The notes beneath the pieces are model-generated. The model saw nothing but the letters and a program-made list of their open reading frames with translations, had not been told where the DNA came from and made no database searches. From contig JAFIFJ010000098.1 of NCBI GenBank assembly GCA_020832085.1, positions 40,219-104,218 on the forward strand: a stretch of DNA of 64,000 bases, read 5' to 3'. The translations under genes and the position numbers were made by a program. Source of the DNA: Gammaproteobacteria bacterium. GTDB lineage: Bacteria; Pseudomonadota; Gammaproteobacteria; Pseudomonadales; Azotimanducaceae. This document shows positions 45,485 through 53,526 of this stretch, in pieces. Position 1 is the first letter of the stretch, and every line of letters begins with the position of its first letter.

Positions 45485-47838
45485 GCCTGTCTTCGCTCCG
45501 ACGCCAGCCGGTCCCGAAGCACCTTCAGATGGGCTGCAAACTTGGCCCCGGTCTGATAGCGGCGGTCTGGATTCTTGCCGAGCGCGTTGTGGACGATCTT
45601 GCGCAGTCCCGTGGGCAGTTCCGGCCGGTAGACCGCAGGATCAGGGTGCTTCTCGTTGACGATCTTGTACAGCAGGGTCGCCATGGACTCGGCCTGGAAG
45701 GGCAGGAACCCGGTGGACATCTGGTAGAGCACGACCCCGAGCGAAAACAGGTCGGAGCGACCATCCACGTGCTCGCCGAGCGCCTGTTCAGGCGACATGT
45801 AGTTTGGTGTCCCCAATACGGTCCCCGTCCGCGTCCGACTGGCATCGGTGATCCTCGCGATGCCGAAATCGGTCAGCGTCGCCTTCCCCGTTTCGGAATC
45901 GTACATGATGTTGCCGGGCTTGATGTCGCGATGCACGACATTCTCGCGATGGGCGTAATCGAGGGCCTCCGCGCACTGGATCATCAGATCCACCACCACC
46001 GGCAGCGGCAGCAGGTGTTCCGGATCGGTCTTGTCGCTGAGGTCCTTGCCCTTCAAGAACTCCATGGCGATGTAGGCGAGGTCATGCTCCTCACCGGCGT
46101 CGTAGATCGCGACGATATTGGGGTGATTCAGACGGCCTGCTGACTGGGCCTCGCGGAAGAAGCGATCCTTGACCTCCTTGAGCGCATCGCCTTCGTACTC
46201 GGTAGCCAGCGACAGGGTCTTGATGGCCACGACGCGGTTGATCTTGGGATCCCGACCGAGGTAGACCACGCCCATGGCGCCCTGGCCGAGTTCCTTCTCC
46301 ACTTCGTAGCGGCCCAGCATGGGTTTCTCGGTCCCGCCCGTGGTCAGCATCAGCGTGCCGCCGGACCCCTTCATGGGATTGTCCTCGGCGGCCTGGGCAT
46401 GCTTCTTGCGCTCGTTGACGTCGCGGTAGTCGGCCTTCCAGCCCAGCAGGTAGTTGTAGACGGACACGGCCTTGTTGAACTGGCGCTTGCGTTCGAAATC
46501 CAGGGCCAGGTTGTAGACCAGATCAGCGACCCCGGCATCCAGCGGGATCTTGCGGAACTTGTCGAAGGCCATGTCGAGTTGACCCTGGCCCTGCATGGCC
46601 AACGCCAGCATGCGGTTGCTTTCGGCGGACTCCCGCACCGCCAGCCCCAGGGATTCGTCGGAGGCCAGATAGAAGCGCAGGCTGATGAGCAGAACGCCCA
46701 TGAGCCCTGCCAGCAGGCTGTAGGTCATGGCCATGGCAACACCGAGCAGGCCGTAGACCAGGATGCCGGCGGTCAGGTAGCCACCGAACAGCAGCAGCGT
46801 CGCCAGCACCCGCGTGGGCGCGGTCCGGATCAGCGAAGTCGCAAGCACCAGCGCACAGAACGCCAGCAGCGCCAGAATCTCGATGAAGAAGGGCGGCGGC
46901 CGGATGGGGGCGCCCTGCAGCAGGGTGTGAATGGTGTTGGCAATGATCTCGGCGCCGTAGACCTGCCCCACCGGGGTGTCGAAGATATCGTTCGCCGCCT
47001 GGGAGGTGTCCCCGACCACGACGATCTTGCCAGCCACGTCCAGCCGCAGGTCACGGACCTCGTCCGGGCGCATATCCGGCATGCGCAGGACGTCCATGGC
47101 GGAGAAACCGTAGTGTTCCGAGAGGAATCGGGTCGCACCCGGCAGCTCCGGAAAGTCGATGAACAGATCCAGGCCCCGATGCAGTTCGACGTCGATGTCG
47201 CCGATGATCAGGCGACCATCTTCAAGGACCGGTTCCACCCCCTTGTACATGGCCAGCGCCATCACCGCGAAGGGCCAGCCGTCCTGTCTCCGGGTCATCT
47301 CCGGAAACACCCGCAATCTGGAAATGCGGGTGCGGACGCGACTCTGGGAAGCGATGTTGGAATAGCCGGAACGGGACACCTCACGCAGCGACGCCACCGG
47401 GTAGGTCAGCCCGAGGGTCCGGCGGCCATCGGTGTCGATGAGACCCTTGGAAACCAGCAGTACATTGCCGGCCTCGGCAAACATGGCCGCGGTTTCCGGA
47501 TCCTCCCCGTAGGCATTCGGGTAGTCGAACAGGGCGTCGATAGCCACCACCGCGGCATCGAGTTCCGCCAGATACTTGGCCAATCTGCCGTAATCCGCCC
47601 TGCGGAGCGGGAAACCGCCGTATTCACTGTAGAAGGCCTCGTCGGTCCGGACCAGGATGATGCTGTCGGACGAAAACGTCGTGGCCTGGGTGTCGGCTAT
47701 CTGCCAGCGCAGCAGATGGCGCCAGGAGAGCAACTCATCCTCGATGAGACTGAAGGCCTCGAATCGAATCAGCGGGATCATCAGCAGGAAGATGACCACC
47801 GTCCAAAGGACGTCATAGCGCTTCAGAAAATTCTGCAC
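45481..47838 (-). CDS. CHASE2-domain Ser/Thr protein kinase
   Basis: A 785-residue membrane kinase. N-terminal helix (about 10-25), periplasmic CHASE2 sensor (about 35-325), three helices (about 330-410), a short TPR-like stretch, then a Hanks-type kinase domain (about 505-770): GQGAMGVVYLG, AIKTL Lys, HRDIKPGN and TDFGIAR. The frame stays open 250 codons upstream across rdgC, but GTG 47838 is chosen because VQNFLKRYDV aligns with MQGITKRWDV, the start of the paralogous CHASE2 cyclase. The ribosome binding site is weak. It leads the kinase-phosphatase-FHA run and is divergent from rdgC. Confidence 0.92.
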   Translation of the reverse strand: MQNFLKRYDVLWTVVIFLLMIPLIRFEAFSLIEDELLSWRHLLRWQIADTQATTFSSDSIILVRTDEAFYSEYGGFPLRRADYGRLAKYLAELDAAVVAIDALFDYPNAYGEDPETAAMFAEAGNVLLVSKGLIDTDGRRTLGLTYPVASLREVSRSGYSNIASQSRVRTRISRLRVFPEMTRRQDGWPFAVMALAMYKGVEPVLEDGRLIIGDIDVELHRGLDLFIDFPELPGATRFLSEHYGFSAMDVLRMPDMRPDEVRDLRLDVAGKIVVVGDTSQAANDIFDTPVGQVYGAEIIANTIHTLLQGAPIRPPPFFIEILALLAFCALVLATSLIRTAPTRVLATLLLFGGYLTAGILVYGLLGVAMAMTYSLLAGLMGVLLISLRFYLASDESLGLAVRESAESNRMLALAMQGQGQLDMAFDKFRKIPLDAGVADLVYNLALDFERKRQFNKAVSVYNYLLGWKADYRDVNERKKHAQAAEDNPMKGSGGTLMLTTGGTEKPMLGRYEVEKELGQGAMGVVYLGRDPKINRVVAIKTLSLATEYEGDALKEVKDRFFREAQSAGRLNHPNIVAIYDAGEEHDLAYIAMEFLKGKDLSDKTDPEHLLPLPVVVDLMIQCAEALDYAHRENVVHRDIKPGNIMYDSETGKATLTDFGIARITDASRTRTGTVLGTPNYMSPEQALGEHVDGRSDLFSLGVVLYQMSTGFLPFQAESMATLLYKIVNEKHPDPAVYRPELPTGLRKIVHNALGKNPDRRYQTGAKFAAHLKVLRDRLASERRQA

Positions 47839-47972
47839 GGCAAACGCACCCCGATTACCAACGGCTGTCCACCCCGGACACCGTCTACCCCTTATCCCGG
47901 GAATAGTGCGTGATTCATGGCCCGGGTGTCCATTTACTCGACAGCGCAAACATTGACGCACTTCATAGTCCC

Positions 47973-48013
47973 CGCATCTCAACGATGTGCAACAGCGAGA
48001 GCGGTGAGATGCG
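47973..48013. promoter_or_regulatory. Inverted repeat between the kinase and rdgC
   Basis: Perfect 9-bp arms CGCATCTCA and TGAGATGCG with a 23-bp loop, in the ~230-bp divergent intergenic region. A TTGACG at 47953 could be a -35 element facing rdgC. It may be an operator or an RNA hairpin in the rdgC leader. Confidence 0.35.
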
Positions 48014-48070
48014 CAGGCCAAACTCCTGCATAATCCCGCGCCCCAAACGCAGCCGATGAGGCCCTCTCCC

Positions 48071-48985
48071 ATGTGGTTCCGCAATCTCCGCGCCTGGCGG
48101 CTCACGGCACCCTTCGATCTTGGCGCCGACGAGCTGTCCACCCGCCTCGCCCAGGACGCCTTCACGCCCTGCGCTCCGGGCCAGGCCGAAACCCTGGGCT
48201 GGGAAGCACCGCTGGGTGGCGAAGATCCTGACGCGCTCGTCCATGCCGTGGCCGGCAAGCTGCTGCTGCGGGCCCGAACCCAGGAGCGGATCCTGCCTGG
48301 CAGCGCCGTCAACGAGATCCTTCCCGAGCGCCTCGCGGCGGCTGAAGAAAAGGAAGGTCGTCGCCTGCGGGCAGCCGAACGCCGGGAGCTGGCCGAGGGA
48401 ATTCGGGCGGAGCTGCTGCCCAAGGCCCTGCTGCGCTCGGTACGCCAATGGCTGCTCATCGATCCCGGCAGCGGCCTGGTGATGATCGACACCGCCACCG
48501 CAGCACGGGGCGAAGCACTGCTGACCCTGCTGCGGGGCAGCCTCGGCAATCTGGGCGTCCGCCCCCTGTCCTTCACCCAGCCGCTGGACGGCGTCCTCAC
48601 CGCCTGGGTGCGCAGCCGCGAGTTGCCCCAAGGTTTCGAACTCGGCGGCTGGTGCGACCTCGAACACCCTCAGGACACCGCCAACAAGGTTCGCTTCAGG
48701 GCTCAGCCCCTGGACGAGGACGACGTGGTGGCGGCCCTGGATCGCGGGCTACGGGTGACAGCTCTGGAACTGCTGTGGGAGGCAGGAGCGGACGAGCCCC
48801 TAAGCTGCGTTCTCAGCGAGGACGGTGCCTTCCGGCGCCTGAAGCTGCCCACGGGCGAGGCCGCCGCCAGCGACGACGAATCTGCCGCAGCAAGGCTCGA
48901 TGCCGACCTTGCCCTCCTCGGCCTGACCCTCAATCAGTTCTTCGCCGCCCTGTTTCCAGCCTTGGGTGGCGTGGCGGAGGATTGA
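48071..48985 (+). CDS. rdgC: Recombination-associated protein RdgC
   Basis: A 304-residue ring-forming DNA-binding protein that limits RecA activity. Matches to E. coli RdgC include MWFRNLRAWRL at the start, AFTPC, GKLLLRARTQERILP, the basic KLK-like region replaced by EGRRLRAAERR, LLPKALLRSVRQWLLID and WVRS. ATG 48071 is chosen because it aligns with the E. coli start; the ATG five codons before is less likely. Divergent from the CHASE2 kinase gene. Confidence 0.94.
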   Translation: MWFRNLRAWRLTAPFDLGADELSTRLAQDAFTPCAPGQAETLGWEAPLGGEDPDALVHAVAGKLLLRARTQERILPGSAVNEILPERLAAAEEKEGRRLRAAERRELAEGIRAELLPKALLRSVRQWLLIDPGSGLVMIDTATAARGEALLTLLRGSLGNLGVRPLSFTQPLDGVLTAWVRSRELPQGFELGGWCDLEHPQDTANKVRFRAQPLDEDDVVAALDRGLRVTALELLWEAGADEPLSCVLSEDGAFRRLKLPTGEAAASDDESAAARLDADLALLGLTLNQFFAALFPALGGVAED

Positions 48986-49069
48986 ACCGGGCAGCCACCA
49001 TTGCGCATGCTGGCATCACTTTCAACACAGCGGGCCGTCCATTCACCTGAACCTTGCAAGGGCTGTTTC

Positions 49070-49906
49070 ATGCTGATTCTGATCTCTCCCGCCAAGACCC
49101 TGGACTTCGATACGCCCGCGGTGGTCAAAACCCATTCCGAGCCGCAGTTCCTCGAACACTCCCGAGAGTTGATCAGCGTGCTGCGCAACCAGTCGCCGGC
49201 GGAGATCGCCAGCCTGATGAAGATCTCCACCCAGCTGGCCGACCTCAACTACGCACGCTACGGGGCCTTCACCGAGCCCTTCACGCCAGCCAACGCCAAG
49301 CAGGCCGTGCTGGCGTTTCGTGGCGACGTCTACACCGGACTCGAAGCAGACAGCTTCAGCCGCAGGGACTTCACCTTCGCCCAGAAACACCTGCGCATCC
49401 TGTCGGGCCTCTATGGCATGCTGCGCCCCCTCGACCTGATTCAGCCCTACCGCCTGGAAATGGGCACCCGGCTGGCCACCGACCGCGGCCGGGACCTGTA
49501 TGCGTTCTGGGGTGACCGGCTGACGGCAACGCTGGCCGCGGAACTGAAGGGCAAGCGCCAGCCGCTGCTGGTGAATCTGGCCTCCAACGAATACTTCGCT
49601 GCGGTGGACACTGAAGGCCTCGGCGCGCGGGTCGTGACACCCGTCTTCAAGGACTGGAGCAAGGGCAGCTACCGCTTCATCAGCTTCCACGCCAAGAAGG
49701 CCCGGGGCATGATGGCAGGGTGGATCATCCGCAACCGGGTCACCCAGGCCGATGCGCTGCCCGACTTCGATGTCGCGGGCTACCGCTTCCACGCCGAGGA
49801 GTCGCAACCTGATGTCCCCGTGTTCGTTCGGGACGAGATCGTCCGGGACGCGAATGTCCGAGACGCGAATGTCCGGGACGCGAACTTCAGCACAACGGAG
49901 TCATGA
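49070..49906 (+). CDS. yaaA: Peroxide stress protein YaaA with a repetitive C-terminal tail
   Basis: A 278-residue DNA-binding protein that helps limit free iron and oxidative damage. MLILISPAKTLDF at the start, YxGLEADSFSRRDF, LYGMLRPLDLIQPYRLEMG and FISFHAKKARGMMAGWII match the family (E. coli: 258 residues). The last ~20 residues are extra and are built from a 15-bp tandem repeat encoding VRDAN. ATG 49070 has AAGGG eight bases upstream. The enoyl-CoA hydratase-like gene follows after three bases. Confidence 0.95.
   Translation: MLILISPAKTLDFDTPAVVKTHSEPQFLEHSRELISVLRNQSPAEIASLMKISTQLADLNYARYGAFTEPFTPANAKQAVLAFRGDVYTGLEADSFSRRDFTFAQKHLRILSGLYGMLRPLDLIQPYRLEMGTRLATDRGRDLYAFWGDRLTATLAAELKGKRQPLLVNLASNEYFAAVDTEGLGARVVTPVFKDWSKGSYRFISFHAKKARGMMAGWIIRNRVTQADALPDFDVAGYRFHAEESQPDVPVFVRDEIVRDANVRDANVRDANFSTTES
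49826..49885 (+). repeat. 15-bp tandem repeat inside the 3' end of yaaA
   Basis: Four units of 15 bp: one diverged GTTCGGGACGAGATC, then GTCCGGGACGCGAAT and two near-identical copies. It keeps the reading frame and encodes VRDEI followed by three VRDAN units. Changes in copy number would lengthen or shorten the protein by five residues without frameshift. Confidence 0.9.
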
Positions 49907-49909
49907 GCC

Positions 49910-50698
49910 ATGTCCACCGGTGCCGTCACCCATGAGGACCGCGGCCGGGTCCGCATCCTGACCCTCGACCGGCCAGCGGCCTACAACGCGCTGTCCATGG
50001 CCATGATCGAGGCCCTCGATCGCGCGCTCGCGGAAGCTCTGGCCGATCCGGCCATTGGCGCCCTCGTCATCACCGGCGCCGGTCGCGGCTTCTGCGCCGG
50101 GCATGATCTCAAGGAGATGCGCGCCGAGGACCGGGAGCACAAAGAGGCCAGCCTCACCCGCCTGTTCGACACCTGCGGCGAGGTCATGGCCCGCATCAGC
50201 GACAGTCCCAAGCCGGTCATCGCCGCCGTTCACGGCGTCGCCACGGCAGCCGGCTGCCAGCTCGTGGCCAGCTGCGATCTCGCCGTCGCCGCTGCCGGCA
50301 CCCGTTTCGCTACTCCGGGGGTGAACATCGGCCTGTTCTGCTCCACCCCCATGGTGGCGCTGAGCCGCAGCGTGGCGCGCAAACACGCCCTGGAAATGCT
50401 GCTCCTCGGTGACATGATCGATGCCGATCACGCTGTTCGCATCGGCCTGATCAATCGGGTCGTCCCTGAAGGGGAGCATCTCGACGCCGCCCTGGCCCTG
50501 GCCGCGCGCATCGCTGAGCACTCGCCGCTGACGCTGCGACTTGGCAAGGCCGCGTTCCAGCAGCAGCTCGAGCAGCCCCTGGACGAGGCCTACTACCAAT
50601 GCGCGCGGGTCATGGTGGAGAACATGCAGGCCCTCGATGCGGCCGAGGGCATCGACGCCTTTCTCGAGGGTCGCAAGCCCTCCTGGCGGAACGCCTGA
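49910..50698 (+). CDS. Enoyl-CoA hydratase/isomerase-family protein
   Basis: A 262-residue crotonase-fold protein, closest in type to ECHDC3-like members: FCAGHDLKEM in the CoA-binding part and HGVATAAGCQLVASCDLAVA at the oxyanion hole. The two glutamates used for water addition in true enoyl-CoA hydratases are not at their usual places (GCQL instead of GCEL; PGVNIGL instead of PEILLG). Hydratase activity is therefore doubtful, and another crotonase reaction is likely. It begins three bases after yaaA and precedes the DUF1244 gene. Confidence 0.88.
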   Translation: MSTGAVTHEDRGRVRILTLDRPAAYNALSMAMIEALDRALAEALADPAIGALVITGAGRGFCAGHDLKEMRAEDREHKEASLTRLFDTCGEVMARISDSPKPVIAAVHGVATAAGCQLVASCDLAVAAAGTRFATPGVNIGLFCSTPMVALSRSVARKHALEMLLLGDMIDADHAVRIGLINRVVPEGEHLDAALALAARIAEHSPLTLRLGKAAFQQQLEQPLDEAYYQCARVMVENMQALDAAEGIDAFLEGRKPSWRNA

Positions 50699-50769
50699 GC
50701 CACGGGACGGCCAATCCGCAGGACCACGCGCCGACGCGCATTCACGCACCGAGAGATTCGAGGACGATA

Positions 50770-51015
<246 letters not shown>

Positions 51016-51076
51016 TCCGCGACCTCCCACACGGAGCGCTCAGAGCCGATCAGCCCGCTGCGAAGGGTCGGCCTTT

Positions 51077-51122
51077 GTGGGAGCCCGCCCTGCGGGCCAT
51101 CGCGCGCAATGCGCGCTCCCAC
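51077..51122. repeat. REP-like palindrome between convergent genes
   Basis: GTGGGAGC and GCTCCCAC form the ends of a 46-bp imperfect palindrome, with inner GCCCGCCCTGCGGGC and GCGCGCAATGCGCGC hairpins. This is the layout of common extragenic GTGGGAGC-type REP elements. It differs from the element family near 3.7 kb. It lies between two convergent genes and may act as a bidirectional terminator. Confidence 0.75.
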
Positions 51123-51185
51123 GGCAAGACCCGCAACTTGCCGGGGCGTGCTGGGCTTTCGGCCAGGCACCGGCAGGGCGTCGCC

Positions 51186-52250
51186 TCACCCGAGCAGCGG
51201 CCGCAGCCTTCGCTCCACCTCGCCGTCCAGCCAGCTCGCCATACGGTAGTCGCTGAGAAAGCCGCAATGCCCGCCGTGGCGGGTCACTGCCACCGTCAGC
51301 GCCTTCGGCCGCGCCAGCTGTTGCAGTCCTGATGCCGGAATCACGGGGTCGTCGAGGGCCGTGATCAGGGTACTTTGCACCTCGAGGCCCTCAAGATGGT
51401 CTCCGGTGATGGTGTAACCCGCCAGATAGCGCTCACTGCTGGCGAACTCCGTATGGCGGGTCACGAACCAGTCTGTCATGGCCTCGATGCTGCGCAGGCC
51501 GCGGGTCTCGCTGAAGTCGTAGCGGTCGGGAAAGTGCCGCTGCTTGGCCGCCAGGGACTGCCGCCAGCGGCGCATGAAGTACAGCCGGTAACCGAACCAG
51601 CCTCCATCCAGGGCATCCATGGTCGCTGTGGGATCGAGCACGGGACACACCGCCAGAACCTGATCGATGTCGATACCGGCCGCCGGCGCCACCCGCGCCG
51701 CACGCAACGCGAAACTGCCCCCCAGGGAGAAACCCAGCAAGGCCATGGGGCGGCCGGGAAAGCGCTCCCGCAGCAGGCCGATGGCCTGCACCAGCTCATC
51801 GAGGCGGCAGGAATGGAAGAGCTCCAGGTTCAGCCCATGGGTATCGCCGTGATCCCGCATGTTCAGGCGCGCCACGTCGAATCCCGCTGCGAACAGCCGG
51901 GAACAGGTGGTGAGCATGTACAGGGAGTCGGCGCAGCCGTGCCATCCATGCAGGCCCAAAAGCAGCGGGCGCATCCCGCCCTCGTCATGCCGACAGAGCT
52001 TCACCTCGAGACGGGTGCCGTCGGGGCACTCGAGAATCTCGGCTCGACTGCCCTGACGCAGCCCTGCCGTCTGCCGTTCCACCTGTCTTCGGCGCAGCGC
52101 TGACGTTCCGACAACGGCCTGCACGTGAGGGGACCGCATCCCCAAGGGGGGCTGGAATGCCAGTTCCAGATCAGCCGCCACGGATTCCGGCGTGGCATGG
52201 CTCGAGGCCGCCCGCGTCATTGCTTCGGAGCCGCTCATGACGAACTTCAT
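51186..52250 (-). CDS. YheT-like alpha/beta hydrolase
   Basis: A 354-residue hydrolase of the YheT/ABHD1-3 type. It has the N-terminal PLGMRSPHVQAVVG block, the LHGWHG loop, the nucleophile Ser in LGFSLGGSF, Asp in ALDDPVIP and His in RHGGHCGF. YheT homologues are poorly characterised esterases. The gene is unlinked from yheU here, unlike in E. coli. It follows the small membrane-protein gene by three bases on the same strand. Confidence 0.87.
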   Translation of the reverse strand: MKFVMSGSEAMTRAASSHATPESVAADLELAFQPPLGMRSPHVQAVVGTSALRRRQVERQTAGLRQGSRAEILECPDGTRLEVKLCRHDEGGMRPLLLGLHGWHGCADSLYMLTTCSRLFAAGFDVARLNMRDHGDTHGLNLELFHSCRLDELVQAIGLLRERFPGRPMALLGFSLGGSFALRAARVAPAAGIDIDQVLAVCPVLDPTATMDALDGGWFGYRLYFMRRWRQSLAAKQRHFPDRYDFSETRGLRSIEAMTDWFVTRHTEFASSERYLAGYTITGDHLEGLEVQSTLITALDDPVIPASGLQQLARPKALTVAVTRHGGHCGFLSDYRMASWLDGEVERRLRPLLG

Positions 52251-52253
52251 GGC

Positions 52254-52493
52254 TCAGTCGTTGCTCCTCGACCGGACCCAGCCAATGATCCAGGCCACGC
52301 CGGCGCCGACGATGGCCAGGACGAAGACCATGATCACGCTGCCGAGCAGGAGTTCGAAGAACAGCCGCGACTCCAGCTCCCAGGCCCGCCAGAACGAAAA
52401 GAACAGCGCCAGCACCGCCAGGGATCCAAGCAGGATCCGCCGGCGCAGAATGCGCAGGCGGACCGCCTGGGAGTTGTCACGGGCATCGGTCAA
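52254..52493 (-). CDS. Small two-helix membrane protein of unknown function
   Basis: A 79-residue protein with two hydrophobic helices (about 20-36 and 48-70) and Arg-rich ends (RLRILRRR; WVRSRSND). I do not recognise the family. TTG 52493 overlaps the FKBP stop codon (TTGA, 52490-52493), so it is probably translated by coupling with the isomerase. No ATG or GTG is better placed. Confidence 0.7.
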   Translation of the reverse strand: MTDARDNSQAVRLRILRRRILLGSLAVLALFFSFWRAWELESRLFFELLLGSVIMVFVLAIVGAGVAWIIGWVRSRSND

Positions 52494-53215
52494 CGGACGA
52501 TCTCGAGCAGTTCGACGTCGAATTCCAGCGCGGCGTTGGGCGGGATGTCCCTCCCCGCCCCGCGTTCGCCGTAGGCCAGTTCCGGCGGCAGCCAGATGCG
52601 CAGACGATCGCCCACCTTCATCAGCTGCAGGGCTTCCTGCCAGCCCGCGATGACCTGACTGACGCCGAAGGTGGCTGGCTGTCCGCGCACTTCAGAGCTG
52701 TCGAAGACCGTACCGTCGAGGAGTCGACCCGTATAGTGGGTCACCACTTCGCTGTCGGCCGACGGCCTCGGTGCCTCCTCCTCGCCCTCGGCCAGGACCT
52801 GATACTGGAGGCCGGAAGCGGTTACCGTCACCTCGTCACGATTGGCATTTTCGGCCATGAACGCCCGCGCCGCATCGAGGTTGACGGCTGCCCGCTGCCC
52901 TTCGGAGCTGGCCCGACGCGCCAGGATGTCATCCCGGGCCTGCTCGAGTTCGTCGTCCGACACCCTGAGATCGACCCCTGCCAGGGCATCCGCGATGCCC
53001 GCCTTGAAGCCGTCGGCGTCGAAATCGGCGTCGAGCTGGTCCTGAACCGAGCTCGCCAGGGCATACCCGGCGCCATAGCTCATGCGCCCGGCCGCGCTGG
53101 CGGGGATGTCGTCGGACGTGGCCGAGGGGTCGGACGTGCCGGATTCCGTGCAGCCGGCCAGGGCCAAGGCTCCGACGGCGACAGCGGCAAGGGTGAGACG
53201 GGTGTGGATTCGCAT
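52490..53215 (-). CDS. FKBP-type peptidyl-prolyl isomerase lipoprotein
   Basis: A 241-residue envelope folding factor of the FkpA/Mip type. Lipoprotein signal with lipobox LAGC (about 19-22), helical dimerisation segment (about 45-125) and a C-terminal FKBP domain (about 130-240: HYTGRLLDGTVFDSS, VIAGWQEALQLM, IWLPPELAYGERG, LEFDVELLEI). It catalyses cis-trans isomerisation of proline bonds. It is divergent from prc, with about 300 bp between the two. Confidence 0.92.
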   Translation of the reverse strand: MRIHTRLTLAAVAVGALALAGCTESGTSDPSATSDDIPASAAGRMSYGAGYALASSVQDQLDADFDADGFKAGIADALAGVDLRVSDDELEQARDDILARRASSEGQRAAVNLDAARAFMAENANRDEVTVTASGLQYQVLAEGEEEAPRPSADSEVVTHYTGRLLDGTVFDSSEVRGQPATFGVSQVIAGWQEALQLMKVGDRLRIWLPPELAYGERGAGRDIPPNAALEFDVELLEIVR

Positions 53216-53439
53216 GAATGCTCCGAATGCTTAAGGGGAAGAGATGCCGGCGGGCGACGCGCTAACGACACGAGGCCGACACGGGGCCAGTTGCGTGGCC
53301 GGCGAATGGCTGCCTACTATAACCGCAGGCGCTCCATGATCCACATGGCGTGCCCGGCGCGGGGAAGGCGTTGGCAACACGGCATGACAAGGCGATGGAC
53401 TCCGCAGCCCCCGGTTCAGGAACCCCAAGGGCGATACGC

Positions 53440-53526
53440 ATGTCCAAGCCCCTGGTAGGCGAATGCGCAGACTCCTATCCTGGAGCCGAGCGCGTCACGT
53501 CCAAGTGCGACGAGAGGTCTGGATGA
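53440..53526 (+). CDS. Possible 28-codon ORF coupled to prc
   Basis: ATG 53440 has AAGGG eight bases upstream. The frame starts MSKPLVGECADSYPG and its TGA overlaps the prc ATG (ATGATGA region, 53523-53526). It could be a leader peptide or chance. There is no homologue I can name and the codon pattern is not decisive. Confidence 0.25.
   Translation: MSKPLVGECADSYPGAERVTSKCDERSG

Noticed and set aside
38495..47838. Type VI secretion post-translational control module (PpkA/PppA/Fha)
   Set aside because: Kinase, phosphatase and FHA are present, but no T6SS structural gene is seen; the neighbours are CHAT, FecR-like and cyclase genes.
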